From: DASYTH01 sp036002505
GTDB taxonomy: Bacteria > Actinomycetota > Actinomycetes > Mycobacteriales > Pseudonocardiaceae
DNA: 64,000 nucleotides
Assembly (NCBI RefSeq): GCF_036002505.1
Contig: NZ_DASYTH010000297.1
Coordinates: 13,748-77,747, forward strand
Direction: 5' to 3'
The notes under the pieces are model-generated. The model worked only from the letters and a program-made list of their open reading frames with translations. It did not search any database and was not told where the DNA came from. Shown here one piece after another: positions 41,026 through 50,544 of this stretch (the stretch's first letter is position 1; the number at the start of each line of letters is the position of its first letter). Position numbers and translations under genes: made by a program.

Positions 41026-42816
41026 GTGCAGCAGCACATGCCTCTCCACCGCACGATCGTGGTCGTGGACGTCGCCGGGTTCATGAATCCGGCGCGCACC
41101 ATGGCCCACCAGCAGGCCGTGCACGATGGCATGTACGACGTGCTGCGCCGCGCGTTCGCCGAAGTCGGGGTGGACCTCGACGCCGCATGCACGGTCGAGG
41201 ACCGCGGGGACGGCGCACTCATCCTGGTGCCACCGGAGATTCCCAAAAGTCTGCTGACGGACCAGTTTCCCAGCCGGTTGGTGGCGGAGTTGCGGCGGTA
41301 CAACGCGGTGCACGCCACGGAGGCGATGTTCCAGTTGCGGGTCGGGCTGCACGCGGGCGAGGTCCGGCAGAACAGCCGGGGCGCGGTCAGCCCGGCGATC
41401 AACCTCGCCTTCCGCATCCTGGACGCCTCGGCGGCCAAGCTCGCGTTGCGCCGGACCGCCGCCCTGCTCGCCTTGATCGCCTCGGACTTCTTCTACCACG
41501 AGGTGATCGAGCAGGATCCGGCGGCTGAGCCCGACACGTACCACCGAATTCCCGTTCAGGTCAAGGAAACCTCGACGGAGGCGTGGCTGCGGGTGTCCGA
41601 GGGGGTCGGTGTCCCGGCGCCGGCTCCGGACGTCGACGTGTTCATCCCCGAGCAGGCGGGCCCGGCCGACCCGGAGGTGCTCGGCATCCTGCCGGCCCGA
41701 GAGCTCGACCAGCTGCGCGGCTGGCTGTCCGGGATCGCCGTGCGCGGCACAGCGACGCTGATCCGGCGCGCCGCCGGCCCGGGCGTTCCGCCGCCGCCGG
41801 GTGACGCCGACGCCTGGCAGGTGTTCCAGCACCTCATGGACTTCAATGCCGGCAGCGACGGGTTGCCCCCGGCTTTCGTGTTCCTTGAGTTGCTGTCCGG
41901 CCAGCTGACCGACTCGCTGGCCGCGTGGCTGCGGGCGTGGCTGACCGACCGCGTGGGGCACCTGCGGCTCAAGCCGGCGTTGCAGGCGTTGCGTGCGCGG
42001 TCCTTCCCGGTGGACCTGGACGCGCGGCTGCATCTGCTGATCGTGGTGGAGCACGACGCCATCGACCCGGCACGGTGCCAGCTTTCCTTCTGGCGGCAGG
42101 ACGATCCGGACGAGTGGCCGCCGCAGCGTGGGAACACCCGGGAGCTACGGCTCGCGGATCTGCCGGACGCGGTGGACCACCTGATCGTCGACGCCGAGCG
42201 GGCCTGGTCCGGGCACGGTGGCAACGCGGCGCTGGAGTTCGTGCTGCCGCGCGCGTTGCTGCATCTGCCGGTGCACCGCTGGTACAAGGAGCGCAGCTCC
42301 GGCGATCCCCGCATGCTGTGCCTGGCCTATCCCGTCGTGGTGCGTTCGCTGGAGCGGATGAGAACGACGCACTGGCACCGTGTCTGGCACGAGCGCTGGC
42401 GGATCTTGATGAATGACCCCGAGGCCGCGCAGGTGCTGTTCGTGGATGCCGCCGACCTGCGTGAACGACACCGTCTCGACGCCATTTTGAATAGTCCACA
42501 ATGGTCCGCGATGGTATTGACGAAGCCGCCGTTACCCCGGCCCGTGCGAGGGTCGGAGGCCGACGAGCTCACTGCCGCGTTGCGGGCCGGTTTGCCGGCG
42601 CTGATATGGCATCCCAAGTTGCCTGCGGATGCGTTGCGGGAGATCGTTTCCTGGCTCGCGGAGGCGGATGGCATGCGCGATCTGTCTGCACGTGCACAGG
42701 CCGCGCGACTCGCTGCTTTACGGGCCGATCCGACTCCGTTCGACGCCGACCTGGCACTTGATTTGGTGGTATTGTGGGACAACCCCGAGCGCCGGGTGGT
42801 TCTTGATCAGCTCTAG
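41026..42816 (+). CDS. Nucleotide-cyclase-like domain fused to VMAP-C (vWA-MoxR-associated protein)
   Basis: Central adaptor of a vWA-MoxR-VMAP type system. GTG start eight bases after GGAGGG. Residues about 8-190 resemble class III nucleotide cyclases: VVVDVAGFM and EDRGDGALIL supply two metal-binding Asp (15 and 62) in the expected spacing, and RVGLHAGEV follows. A short helical segment (about 215-285, LPARELDQLRGWLSGI) looks like an effector-associated domain. The rest (about 290-596) matches VMAP-C, with LEFVLPRALLHLPVHRW as its signature and GLPALIWHPKLP later. It is the first gene of a three-gene operon, 38 bp before the MoxR gene. Cyclase activity is inferred, not proven; the fold could have lost it. 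Confidence 0.75.
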   Translation: MQQHMPLHRTIVVVDVAGFMNPARTMAHQQAVHDGMYDVLRRAFAEVGVDLDAACTVEDRGDGALILVPPEIPKSLLTDQFPSRLVAELRRYNAVHATEAMFQLRVGLHAGEVRQNSRGAVSPAINLAFRILDASAAKLALRRTAALLALIASDFFYHEVIEQDPAAEPDTYHRIPVQVKETSTEAWLRVSEGVGVPAPAPDVDVFIPEQAGPADPEVLGILPARELDQLRGWLSGIAVRGTATLIRRAAGPGVPPPPGDADAWQVFQHLMDFNAGSDGLPPAFVFLELLSGQLTDSLAAWLRAWLTDRVGHLRLKPALQALRARSFPVDLDARLHLLIVVEHDAIDPARCQLSFWRQDDPDEWPPQRGNTRELRLADLPDAVDHLIVDAERAWSGHGGNAALEFVLPRALLHLPVHRWYKERSSGDPRMLCLAYPVVVRSLERMRTTHWHRVWHERWRILMNDPEAAQVLFVDAADLRERHRLDAILNSPQWSAMVLTKPPLPRPVRGSEADELTAALRAGLPALIWHPKLPADALREIVSWLAEADGMRDLSARAQAARLAALRADPTPFDADLALDLVVLWDNPERRVVLDQL

Positions 42817-42854
42817 GGGTCGTCCCGCCGGTAACGGCAAATGAGGAATTACCG

Positions 42855-43982
42855 ATGAGCGGTAACGACAATTCGTCGGAATCGATGTCCGGCCTACCCG
42901 CCGCGCACGGCAAGGCTCCGGACTGGCGCATCTACCGCGGTACCGGGCGGCCGTTACCGGACGTCAACCTCGCTGAGTCGCTGCCGCCGCCGCCCCCCTG
43001 GCGCGTGTTCGCCGGCGAGCCGTTGCCGGCCAGCGACGAGCCGCCCGCCGACGACGGTGAGGCGGACCGCCGGCTGGGCTCCGAGTTTCATCTGACCGAG
43101 CGTGACATCGACCCGAACGAGGTCGACATGGTCAACGCCGCCCTGTATTTACGCCGCCCGTTGCTGGTGACCGGCCCTCCCGGTACCGGAAAGTCCAGCA
43201 TCGCGTTCAAGATTGTCCGGGAGTTGGGCCTCGGACGGGTGTTGCGGTGGCCGATCACCAGCCATACCACCCTGAAGGAAGGGCTGTACCTCTACGACGC
43301 CATTGGCCGGGCGCAGGCGGCGGCCACCAGGCAGATCGCCGCCAAGGCGGACGCCATCGCCGGAGCCCATGGCTCGACGGAGTTCCTCGCCGAGCTGCCG
43401 ATCGGCGAGTTCGTGAAGCTCGGTCCACTGGGCACGGCTTTCTTGCCGCGGAGGTTGCCGCGGGTCCTGCTCATCGACGAGCTGGACAAGAGCGAGGCGG
43501 ATCTGCCGAATGACCTTCTGGGGATTTTCGAGGACGGCGAGGTCAACATTCCCGAGCTGGCGCGGGCGCGGGACCGGACCCCCGAAGTATCCGTTTTCAC
43601 CGATGACCCTGCGGCGACCGCCACCATTGTCGGTGGTTCGCTGCGGTGTCGCGCCTTCCCTATGATCGTAATCACGAGTAATGGCGAAAGGGACTTTCCG
43701 CCGGCGTTTCTCCGGCGCTGCCTGAGGTTGGAGACCCGCGCTCCCGACGCCGAACAACTGGCCAAGATGGTGGCCAATCACCTGACCGATCCCGACGGTG
43801 AGCTCAGGAATCGGCTGGTTCGCGAGTTCGTCGAGCGCAGCGCGGAAACCGGCGGCCTGCCCGCTGACAAGCTGATGGACGCCGTCTATCTGGCGACCTC
43901 CGGCGCTTACGAAGCGGGCGACCCGTCCTGGTCCCGGCTGCGGGACGCGCTGTGGCGTGAGCTGTCCTCGCTGGTGCCATGA
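42855..43982 (+). CDS. MoxR-family AAA+ ATPase
   Basis: AAA+ ATPase of 375 residues, probably a hexameric remodelling engine for the vWA partner. Walker A GPPGTGKSS (about 106-114), Walker B VLLIDELDKSEADLPNDLL (about 204-222), sensor-1 IVITSNGERDFPPAFLRRC and the arginine finger region are all visible. An N-terminal Pro-rich extension of about 80 residues with repeated xPLP motifs is unusual. GAGGAA precedes the ATG. The stop overlaps the next ATG (ATGA), so MoxR and the giant downstream protein should be made together. MoxR-vWA pairing is a well-known theme. Confidence 0.9.
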   Translation: MSGNDNSSESMSGLPAAHGKAPDWRIYRGTGRPLPDVNLAESLPPPPPWRVFAGEPLPASDEPPADDGEADRRLGSEFHLTERDIDPNEVDMVNAALYLRRPLLVTGPPGTGKSSIAFKIVRELGLGRVLRWPITSHTTLKEGLYLYDAIGRAQAAATRQIAAKADAIAGAHGSTEFLAELPIGEFVKLGPLGTAFLPRRLPRVLLIDELDKSEADLPNDLLGIFEDGEVNIPELARARDRTPEVSVFTDDPAATATIVGGSLRCRAFPMIVITSNGERDFPPAFLRRCLRLETRAPDAEQLAKMVANHLTDPDGELRNRLVREFVERSAETGGLPADKLMDAVYLATSGAYEAGDPSWSRLRDALWRELSSLVP

Positions 43983-46900
43983 ACAGGGGACGGGGGTCAG
44001 CGGCCGAAGCCCGCACCGCGCGACCCGGCCGGCTCGACGTCGCGGACCTGGCCTGGCGCGAGGTCGCCGACGCGGTCTGGCTGACCGCGGTCACCGGCGG
44101 GTTCCGGCGCACGGACGCCGAACCCACCCGCCAGCCCGAAGGTGCGCCCGCGCCCAGAGTGGACGGTGCGCCGGAGGCTCCCGCCCACGTCACGCGGGAT
44201 GAGCGTGCCGGCCGGCACGACGACTCTGCCGGCGCGGGCCGCACCGAGGCGGTCTATCTGAGCCCGGCCGATCTCGGCCGCACCGGCCGGCGTCCGCCTC
44301 CGGCCCTGGTGGCCCGGTCGGCGCACATCGTCCGGGCGCTGCGACCGCTGAAGCGGAAGGTCGAGGACTGGCGCGAGGACCATGTCGTCCTCGACGAGGT
44401 GCTCACCGCGGAACGTGCCGTCCAAGATGGACTGTGGCTGCCCATGATGACCCGGGGCACGGTGCGCTGGCTCGACCTGACCGTGGTCGTCGACGCGGGT
44501 CCCTCGATGGCGCTGTGGACGTCGACGGTCACCGCGTTCCTCGCCCAACTGCAGCAGATCGGCGCGTTCCACACGATCCAGCTGCGCCTGCTGGACACCC
44601 GGGCGGCGCACCCGACCCTGCACGGCGGGACGCTCGCCACGCCGGCGCGCGGCCCGGCCGAGCTGGTGGACCCGTCCGGACGCCGGGTCATGCTGGTCCT
44701 CACCGACGGCGTGGGTGAGGCGTGGCGGCGCAACCGCGTCGCGCCGATGCTCGCCCTGTGGGGCGCGTCGATGCCGGTGGCGGTGGTTCACGTGCTGCCG
44801 CAACGGTTGTGGCCGCATCAGGGACTGGACCTGCACCGGGCCCGGCTGGAGGTCACCGGCCGGCTGCGCCCGAACCGGCGGTGGCGGGTGGAACTGGCCG
44901 ACGCCTGGCTCGAACCCGACGACGGTGTCCCGCCCGGCGCCGTCCCGGTGCCGGTCCTGGAGCTCGGGCCGCGGTGGTTGGGCTGGTGGGCCCGGCTGAT
45001 CACCGAGGGGCACGGCGGCGCGGCCGACGCCATGGTCCTGCTGGCCGGCGCCGCGTCCTCGCGTGCCGTGCGGGAGACCGCACCGGTCCGGGACGAGTCC
45101 GGGCGTCAGCGGGTGCACCGGTTCGTCAGCGTCGCCTCGCCGCCGGCCGTCCGGCTCGCCACGCTGCTCGCCGCCGTTCCGGTCAACCTGGATGTCGTCC
45201 GGCTGGTCCAGGACGAACTGGTGCCCGAGTCCGGGCCCGACCATCTGGCGGAGGTGCTCACCAGCGGGCTGCTGCGACCCTCCGGCGACGGCAGCCGCAC
45301 CTGGGACACCGTCGTGTTCGACTTCGGGGAGACGGTGCGGGACGTGTTGCTGAGCGGGGCCCGCCGCTCGGACACGGCCAACGTTCTGCGCCTGGTGACC
45401 GAGCGTTTCGGCGACCGCAACCGTGCGCTGCGCCACCTGCGGGCGGCGCTCGCGGACCCCGACGCCACACCCGATCCCATGATCACCCCGGACAACGCCT
45501 ACTACGTCATGCTCGAGCGCACCGTCATGCGCGCGCTCAGCGGGCCCTACCTGTCCCGCGCCGATCGGTTGACTCACCTGGTGCTCGACCAGGCAGCCGA
45601 CGAAGAGGCGGCTGCCTCCACGCCGCGTACTACCATTGGCACTGAGATAAGCACGGTGAGTGACAACATGGCCGACCTGTCCACGCATGCCGATCTCCCG
45701 GGTAAGCCGGCGGAGACCGCTACCCCCGTCGCTCCGGCGCCTCGCTCGGCGCCGCTCAGCGAGACCGCCGTCGGCGAGCCGGGCCCCAGCCCCACCGCTC
45801 CGCGGGATACGCCGGAGACCTTTCCGATGCTGCTGCCGCCGGAGCGGCAGGGCGAGCCCGTTCCCGTGGTGTGGGGCAACGTCCCGCCGCGCAACCCCAA
45901 CTTCACCGGCCGCACGGAACTGCTCGAGGCGCTCGGCCGGCGCCTGGCCGCGGGCGGCACCACGGCCATCCTCCCGGCCGCGCTGCACGGCATGGGCGGT
46001 ATCGGCAAGACCCAGATCGCCGTCGAGTACATCTACCGCCACCTCGAGGACTACGAGATCGTCTGGTGGATCCAGGCCGCCCAGCTCGCCCAGGTCCGCG
46101 CCGGCCTCACCGAGCTCGCCCAGGTCCTCCGCCTCCCCGGCAGCTCCGAATCCCCGACCGCGGTCCCCGCCGTCCGCGAGGCTCTCCGCCTGGGCAAGCC
46201 CTACCGCCGCTGGCTCCTCGTCTTCGACGCCGCCGAAAGCCCCGACACCGTCCGCCAGTTCTTCCCGGCGGGCGGCACCGGCAACATCCTGATCACCTCC
46301 CGCAACCCCGACTGGGCCAGCGTCGCCCGCCCCCTCGAGGTCGCCGTCTTCCACCGCGACGAGAGTGTCGAACTCCTCCGCCGCCGCGGCCCTGAACTCG
46401 AAGACGACGACGCCGACCAGCTCGCCGACAAACTCGGCGACCTTCCCCTCGCCATCGAACAGGCAGCCGCCTGGCGCGCCGAAACCGGTATGCCGGTGAG
46501 TGAATATCTGAGGCTGTTCGATGAAAAGGTCGCCGAAATTCTCGACACCTCCGCCCCGGCCGGCTACGAAGTCTCCGTCGCCGCCGCCTGGAACGTCTCC
46601 TTCGACGAGCTGCGCACCCGCAGTCCCGCCGCCCACCAACTCCTCCAGGTCTGCGCGTTCTTCGCCCCGGAACCCATTTCCCGCAGCCTCTTCACCGGCG
46701 TCCGCGGGGTGTCCATCTCCGAGGATCTCGACGTCGCCCTCCGCGACCCCATGCAGCTCAGCCGCGCCATCCGCGACATCAACCGCTACGGCCTCGCCAA
46801 GATCGACCACCGCAAGGCCACCCTGCAGCTGCACCGCCTGGTCCAGATCGTGCTCCGCAACCGGATGACCGATCAGCGCCGGGAGGAAATGCGCCATGGC

Positions 46901-48343
46901 GCGCACATCCTGCTCGCCAATTACGACCCGAACGATCCCCAGTCGTCCAAGCTCTGGCCGCGATATGCGGATATTCTCCCGCATGTTCAGGCGGCGGAGC
47001 TGACCGAGAGCGATGACCCGTGGGTGTGCAAGCTGGTCATCAACCTGATGCGGTACCTGTACTTCTGGGGCGACCTGGACGAGGCCTCCGCGCTGGCGCG
47101 GCGCGCTCTCGACCGGTGGACCGTCCGGCTGGCCGAAACCAACCCGCACGCCATGGACGCGGCCAGCTTTCTGGGCATGTACCTGTGGGCCCTCGGCCGG
47201 TACACGGAGGCGGCCCAGCTCAACCGGCGCACCCTGGAACTGCGCCGCCAGGTGTCCGGGGAGAACAGCGAGGAGGCCATCATCGCGCAGCTCCGGGTCG
47301 CGGTGGACATGCGGTCCGCGGGCGATTTCCGGGGCGCACGCGAGCTCAACGAGCAGATCTTCGACAACGCCCGGCGGCTGTACGGCGAGGACGACCCGAT
47401 CACCCTGCAGACCGCGCACGACCTCGCGGTGAGCGTGCGGTTGTGTGGTGACTACCAGCGGGCGTTCGAGCTGGACAAGGTCACGAGTGAACGGCGCGCC
47501 GAGGTGCTCGGCTACGACAATGTCGACACGCTGAACACGATGAGCGGGATGTACATGGACCGGCGCGAGCTCGGCGACTACGCCAAGGCGCGCAAGGAGC
47601 ACGAGCGGATCGCGCAGCGGGTGCAGGAACTGCTCGGTGAGGACAAAGTGGACACTCTGCGCAGGTTCGCCTACCTCGCCGTGACCCGGCGCAAGGACGG
47701 CGATCATGCCGGGGCTTTCGAGCTCTCCACCAAGGCGCTCGAGCTGTACCGGCACCGCTACGGCGAGGACCACCCGATGGCCATGGCGTGCGCGATCGAC
47801 CACTCGAACGACCTCCGCCACGCGGACGACCTGCCGGCCGCACGCGCGCTCGGCAACCAGACCCTGGAGCGGTATCGCGCCAAACTCGGTGACAGCCACC
47901 CGCACACCCTCAGCGCCGCCGTGGATCTGGCGGTGACCTTGCGGCTGTGCGGTGAAATCGCGGCGGCGCGCCAGCTCGACGAGACCTCACTCGAGCGGAT
48001 CCGGGCCGTGCTCGGCCCGGAGCACCCGTACGCCGTCGTCTGCGCGGCCAACCTGGCCAGCGACCTCGCGGCGCTCGGCGAGGCCGAGACGGCACTGGCC
48101 CTCGGCACCGAGGCGGTCGGCCGGGCCGGGCACGTCCTGGGCGCCCGGCACCCGACCACGCTGGCAGCCAGGCTCAACATCGCGTTCGACCTGCGCGCAC
48201 TCGGCCGGTCCCAGGAGGCGGAAACCCAGTACGCCGAGGTGCTGGCCCTCTTCCGTGAGGTACTGGGCCCGACTCACCCGACGACCCTGGCCGCCGTCCG
48301 GAATGACCGCGCCAACTGTGACATCGACCCGCTACCGCTGTAG
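43979..48343 (+). CDS. fxsT: SAV_2336/vWA-like, NB-ARC STAND and TPR protein (FxSxx-COOH system TPR protein)
   Basis: Giant 1454-residue signalling protein. The N-terminal part (about 20-540) matches the SAV_2336 N-terminal domain and includes a vWA-like fold (about 168-290) whose MIDAS reads DAGPSM and TDG. A Pro-rich joint (about 575-625) leads to a STAND NTPase (about 640-960) with GMGGIGKTQIAVEY (P-loop near 671), LLVFDAAE (Walker B) and LPLAIEQAAAW. At least eight TPR units fill about 1000-1440. The C-terminus RANCDIDPLPL is the ending I recall for FxsT proteins. The start overlaps MoxR by ATGA. It converges with, and overlaps by 12 bp, the HExxH gene. Predicted role: peptide- or signal-sensing switch that assembles upon NTP binding. 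Confidence 0.85.
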   Translation: MNRGRGSAAEARTARPGRLDVADLAWREVADAVWLTAVTGGFRRTDAEPTRQPEGAPAPRVDGAPEAPAHVTRDERAGRHDDSAGAGRTEAVYLSPADLGRTGRRPPPALVARSAHIVRALRPLKRKVEDWREDHVVLDEVLTAERAVQDGLWLPMMTRGTVRWLDLTVVVDAGPSMALWTSTVTAFLAQLQQIGAFHTIQLRLLDTRAAHPTLHGGTLATPARGPAELVDPSGRRVMLVLTDGVGEAWRRNRVAPMLALWGASMPVAVVHVLPQRLWPHQGLDLHRARLEVTGRLRPNRRWRVELADAWLEPDDGVPPGAVPVPVLELGPRWLGWWARLITEGHGGAADAMVLLAGAASSRAVRETAPVRDESGRQRVHRFVSVASPPAVRLATLLAAVPVNLDVVRLVQDELVPESGPDHLAEVLTSGLLRPSGDGSRTWDTVVFDFGETVRDVLLSGARRSDTANVLRLVTERFGDRNRALRHLRAALADPDATPDPMITPDNAYYVMLERTVMRALSGPYLSRADRLTHLVLDQAADEEAAASTPRTTIGTEISTVSDNMADLSTHADLPGKPAETATPVAPAPRSAPLSETAVGEPGPSPTAPRDTPETFPMLLPPERQGEPVPVVWGNVPPRNPNFTGRTELLEALGRRLAAGGTTAILPAALHGMGGIGKTQIAVEYIYRHLEDYEIVWWIQAAQLAQVRAGLTELAQVLRLPGSSESPTAVPAVREALRLGKPYRRWLLVFDAAESPDTVRQFFPAGGTGNILITSRNPDWASVARPLEVAVFHRDESVELLRRRGPELEDDDADQLADKLGDLPLAIEQAAAWRAETGMPVSEYLRLFDEKVAEILDTSAPAGYEVSVAAAWNVSFDELRTRSPAAHQLLQVCAFFAPEPISRSLFTGVRGVSISEDLDVALRDPMQLSRAIRDINRYGLAKIDHRKATLQLHRLVQIVLRNRMTDQRREEMRHGAHILLANYDPNDPQSSKLWPRYADILPHVQAAELTESDDPWVCKLVINLMRYLYFWGDLDEASALARRALDRWTVRLAETNPHAMDAASFLGMYLWALGRYTEAAQLNRRTLELRRQVSGENSEEAIIAQLRVAVDMRSAGDFRGARELNEQIFDNARRLYGEDDPITLQTAHDLAVSVRLCGDYQRAFELDKVTSERRAEVLGYDNVDTLNTMSGMYMDRRELGDYAKARKEHERIAQRVQELLGEDKVDTLRRFAYLAVTRRKDGDHAGAFELSTKALELYRHRYGEDHPMAMACAIDHSNDLRHADDLPAARALGNQTLERYRAKLGDSHPHTLSAAVDLAVTLRLCGEIAAARQLDETSLERIRAVLGPEHPYAVVCAANLASDLAALGEAETALALGTEAVGRAGHVLGARHPTTLAARLNIAFDLRALGRSQEAETQYAEVLALFREVLGPTHPTTLAAVRNDRANCDIDPLPL

Positions 48344-50167
48344 GGACTCGGCTGCCGGGCGTGACCACCAGGCGAGGTATTCATCCAGGTCCGCAGCGGT
48401 TGCCGTCCGGTCGAGGATCTCGCGGTACACGGCACGGACGAGCTCCGGGCGGTCCAGCAAGGGTGCCGCGGCGCGGTCGCCCGACGCGGACAGCGCCAGG
48501 CCCAGCCCGACCCAGCCGGATGCCGGGTTCGGGTCGCCGGCCAGGTCGGCCTGGTACCGGCGCGCCGCCTCGGCGAAATCGCCGGAAGCGTAGGCGATGT
48601 CGGCGTCGGTCGCGTCGGCGACGATCGACCGGATCTCGGCGATGTCCCGGGACCCGGGCCCGGTGAGGCTCAACCGGATGAGGTCGGTGCGCGCGCCGGG
48701 CCAGCTGCCGTCCGGCTCGACCGTAGGCCGCTGGTCGGCGGCATACCTCCGGTCGCCGGGGCTGTCCCGCTCACCGATCCAGCGGTCGGCGACCTCGTGC
48801 ACGAGGTCACCGGGCGGGCTGACGTGTCGCAGCCGCCAGCCCGCGACGTGGTCGGTGCCGGCCGCCGCCGCCAGCTCGGCCGGCTCACCGGGGACCGGCT
48901 CGTGCTGCCACGGTTCGAGCTTCCCGGCGATGCTCTCGACGAAGCGATGACCGGCGGCGGTCAGACTGTGATCGCCGAGCAGGCCTTGCAGCGTCCGCCA
49001 GGTTCCGGCACGCCAGTAGGCGAATTCGAACCAGGCCCGATGATCCCCGGTCGTGGCGGCGACCGCCCGCCAGAACTCGGTGACGCCGAGGAAGGAGTAG
49101 ATGCCGTGCAGGGTGCCGCCCACCGGCCGGGGATCATCCCGCCACAGCGTGTAGAACCGCTGGCTTCGGTCGTCGGCGTGCAGCTCGAAGAGGTTCGTCA
49201 GGCCGTACAGGCGGATGTGCTGGTACTCGTGCACCAGCGTGGCGGCCAGGGCCACGGCGTCCGGCGGCCGTTCCATGATGGCGCTGCCGAACGTCTCACT
49301 GGTCGAGCCGCTCTGGTTCCGGAACGCCGCCACCGGGTACGGCACGATCGACTCCAGCCCGTCCGGGAGGCCGTCGGCGTAGTCCGGCAGATGCTGGACG
49401 ATCAGCTGCCACGCTTCCTGGAGGAGCTCGTCCCAGGCTTTCACCTCGTCGGCGTCGATCCGGCGAGGTGCCAGGAGCCGGTCCTGGCCGCGGTACGGGT
49501 CGAGGTCGTCCAGGCGGATCGACAGCCGGTGCCCGCCGTTGTGGGCGGTCAGCGTGCGCAGCCCCCACCAGCCGGACGTGTCCGCCATGGCGTTGCGCGG
49601 CAGGGTCACGTGACCCGTGGCGGTACTGATCTCCACCCGCTCGTCCTTGGCGCGAATCTCCGCGACGGCCCATGGCTCCGCCATCGTGAAGCGGGCCATG
49701 CCCAACGTCGGCAGCGCCACACCGCCGCCCCCGAGGGGTACCCGGGTCTCGAAGTTGATCCCCGCCCTGATCGCGGCGGCCGCGGCCAGCGAATGGAAGT
49801 GGCCGACGTGCGCCCACACCGGCCGGTCGTCTTCCACCTCGCCGTGGATCACCTTGAGCACGTGGCTCAGCCACGCGCCGGTGTACGGATGCAGGAGGAT
49901 CGACCGGTAGGCGTCCGGCGCGACGTCCTGAACGCGGGCGAGCAGGTCCCATGCCTCGTCCGGCTCGGGAAGGTCCCCCCACAGCTTCGGATCCGCCGTG
50001 ACGTCGAAGATGAACGCCCGGAGGAGGTGCAGCCGCCGGCTCAGCTGTGCTCGGCGCAGCTGACGAACGACGTTTGCGCCACCACCGCCCCGGGCGAGCA
50101 GGTCGAAGTCGGCTCGGGACATCCGGTGGTGCGGGTACGAACCGGTGGCGCGTTTGGCAACGGACAC
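48332..50167 (-). CDS. HExxH-motif peptide-modification enzyme (RiPP-type)
   Basis: Standalone member of the HExxH putative peptide-modification family, recently described as aKG-HExxH peptide beta-hydroxylases, which is also found fused to radical-SAM FxsB proteins. The motif VHEYQHIRLYGL lies near residue 311; RLHLLRAF near the N-terminus and FELHADDRSQRFYTLWRDDPRPVGGTLHGIYSFL downstream are conserved-looking. The GTG at 50167 has GGAGAGG six bases upstream; an ATG at 50191 has no ribosome site. No radical-SAM domain is attached and no fxsB or fxsC is in the window. It follows two small peptides on the same strand, its likely substrates. The 3' end overlaps the fxsT-like gene by 12 bp on the opposite strand. 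Confidence 0.85.
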   Translation of the reverse strand: MSVAKRATGSYPHHRMSRADFDLLARGGGGANVVRQLRRAQLSRRLHLLRAFIFDVTADPKLWGDLPEPDEAWDLLARVQDVAPDAYRSILLHPYTGAWLSHVLKVIHGEVEDDRPVWAHVGHFHSLAAAAAIRAGINFETRVPLGGGGVALPTLGMARFTMAEPWAVAEIRAKDERVEISTATGHVTLPRNAMADTSGWWGLRTLTAHNGGHRLSIRLDDLDPYRGQDRLLAPRRIDADEVKAWDELLQEAWQLIVQHLPDYADGLPDGLESIVPYPVAAFRNQSGSTSETFGSAIMERPPDAVALAATLVHEYQHIRLYGLTNLFELHADDRSQRFYTLWRDDPRPVGGTLHGIYSFLGVTEFWRAVAATTGDHRAWFEFAYWRAGTWRTLQGLLGDHSLTAAGHRFVESIAGKLEPWQHEPVPGEPAELAAAAGTDHVAGWRLRHVSPPGDLVHEVADRWIGERDSPGDRRYAADQRPTVEPDGSWPGARTDLIRLSLTGPGSRDIAEIRSIVADATDADIAYASGDFAEAARRYQADLAGDPNPASGWVGLGLALSASGDRAAAPLLDRPELVRAVYREILDRTATAADLDEYLAWWSRPAAESLQR

Positions 50168-50254
50168 AGTTGCCCTCTCCGAGGGATCCATCGGTACAGG
50201 TGGGTGTTTGGCGGATCAAGTTCTAACCGGCTGAGGCTGACGATTGTGTCATTG

Positions 50255-50437
50255 CTACTCGAAGGCAGAGATCTGTGAGCACGAGGTACGCGCTTTGCTG
50301 GGCCGGCCATTCTGGGTCAGAACATAACGCGACGCGTCTCGAAGTCCGTCATCGTCCTGTCGGAGATTCGAAAGCTGAGTTTCCGCGATATCGGTCAGCT
50401 CGGATTCTTCCTCGGGTGTCCCAGGGGTCGCGGTCAT
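50255..50437 (-). CDS. Small acidic peptide A, FxsA-like candidate precursor
   Basis: Sixty-residue peptide starting MTATPGTPEEESEL, with DIAETQLSNLRQDDDGLRD in the middle, SRYVLTQNGR after it, and an end of RTSCSQISAFE. The L-D-I-x-(E)-xx-L-x-x-L-x-x-D-D-x-L layout followed by a basic RYVL resembles FxSxx-COOH (FxsA) precursors as I remember them, but the C-terminal FxSxx motif is missing: it ends AFE. It shares 12 of 20 positions (residues 11-30) with peptide B. The ATG has only a GGGGG-type ribosome site but overlaps the stop of a short upstream frame (ATGA). It lies 87 bp before the HExxH start. Function inferred only. Confidence 0.55.
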   Translation of the reverse strand: MTATPGTPEEESELTDIAETQLSNLRQDDDGLRDASRYVLTQNGRPSKARTSCSQISAFE

Positions 50438-50544
50438 CGATTCGCCCCCATGTCCAGAAGGAATGCGATGAACCCGATATTCACCTTTTGCTGACCGGCG
50501 CAGGTGGAGCGGGTTATATAGTTAGTCGACGATGACCAGCTCAC
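50434..50544 (-). CDS. Possible 36-residue leader peptide coupled to peptide A
   Basis: GTG start exactly seven bases after a perfect GAGGAG, reading VSWSSSTNYITRSTCAGQQK and ending LLDMGANR; its stop TGA overlaps the ATG of peptide A. Ribosome site and ATGA coupling are both good, but the composition is unremarkable and no relative is recognised. It may be a translated leader that delivers ribosomes to peptide A, or chance. Confidence 0.25.
   Translation of the reverse strand: MSWSSSTNYITRSTCAGQQKVNIGFIAFLLDMGANR

Noticed and set aside
50275..50535. Plus-strand 86-codon ORF opposite peptide A
   Set aside because: No ribosome site and no recognisable composition; the minus-strand frame is supported by its paralogue at 50791-50901.
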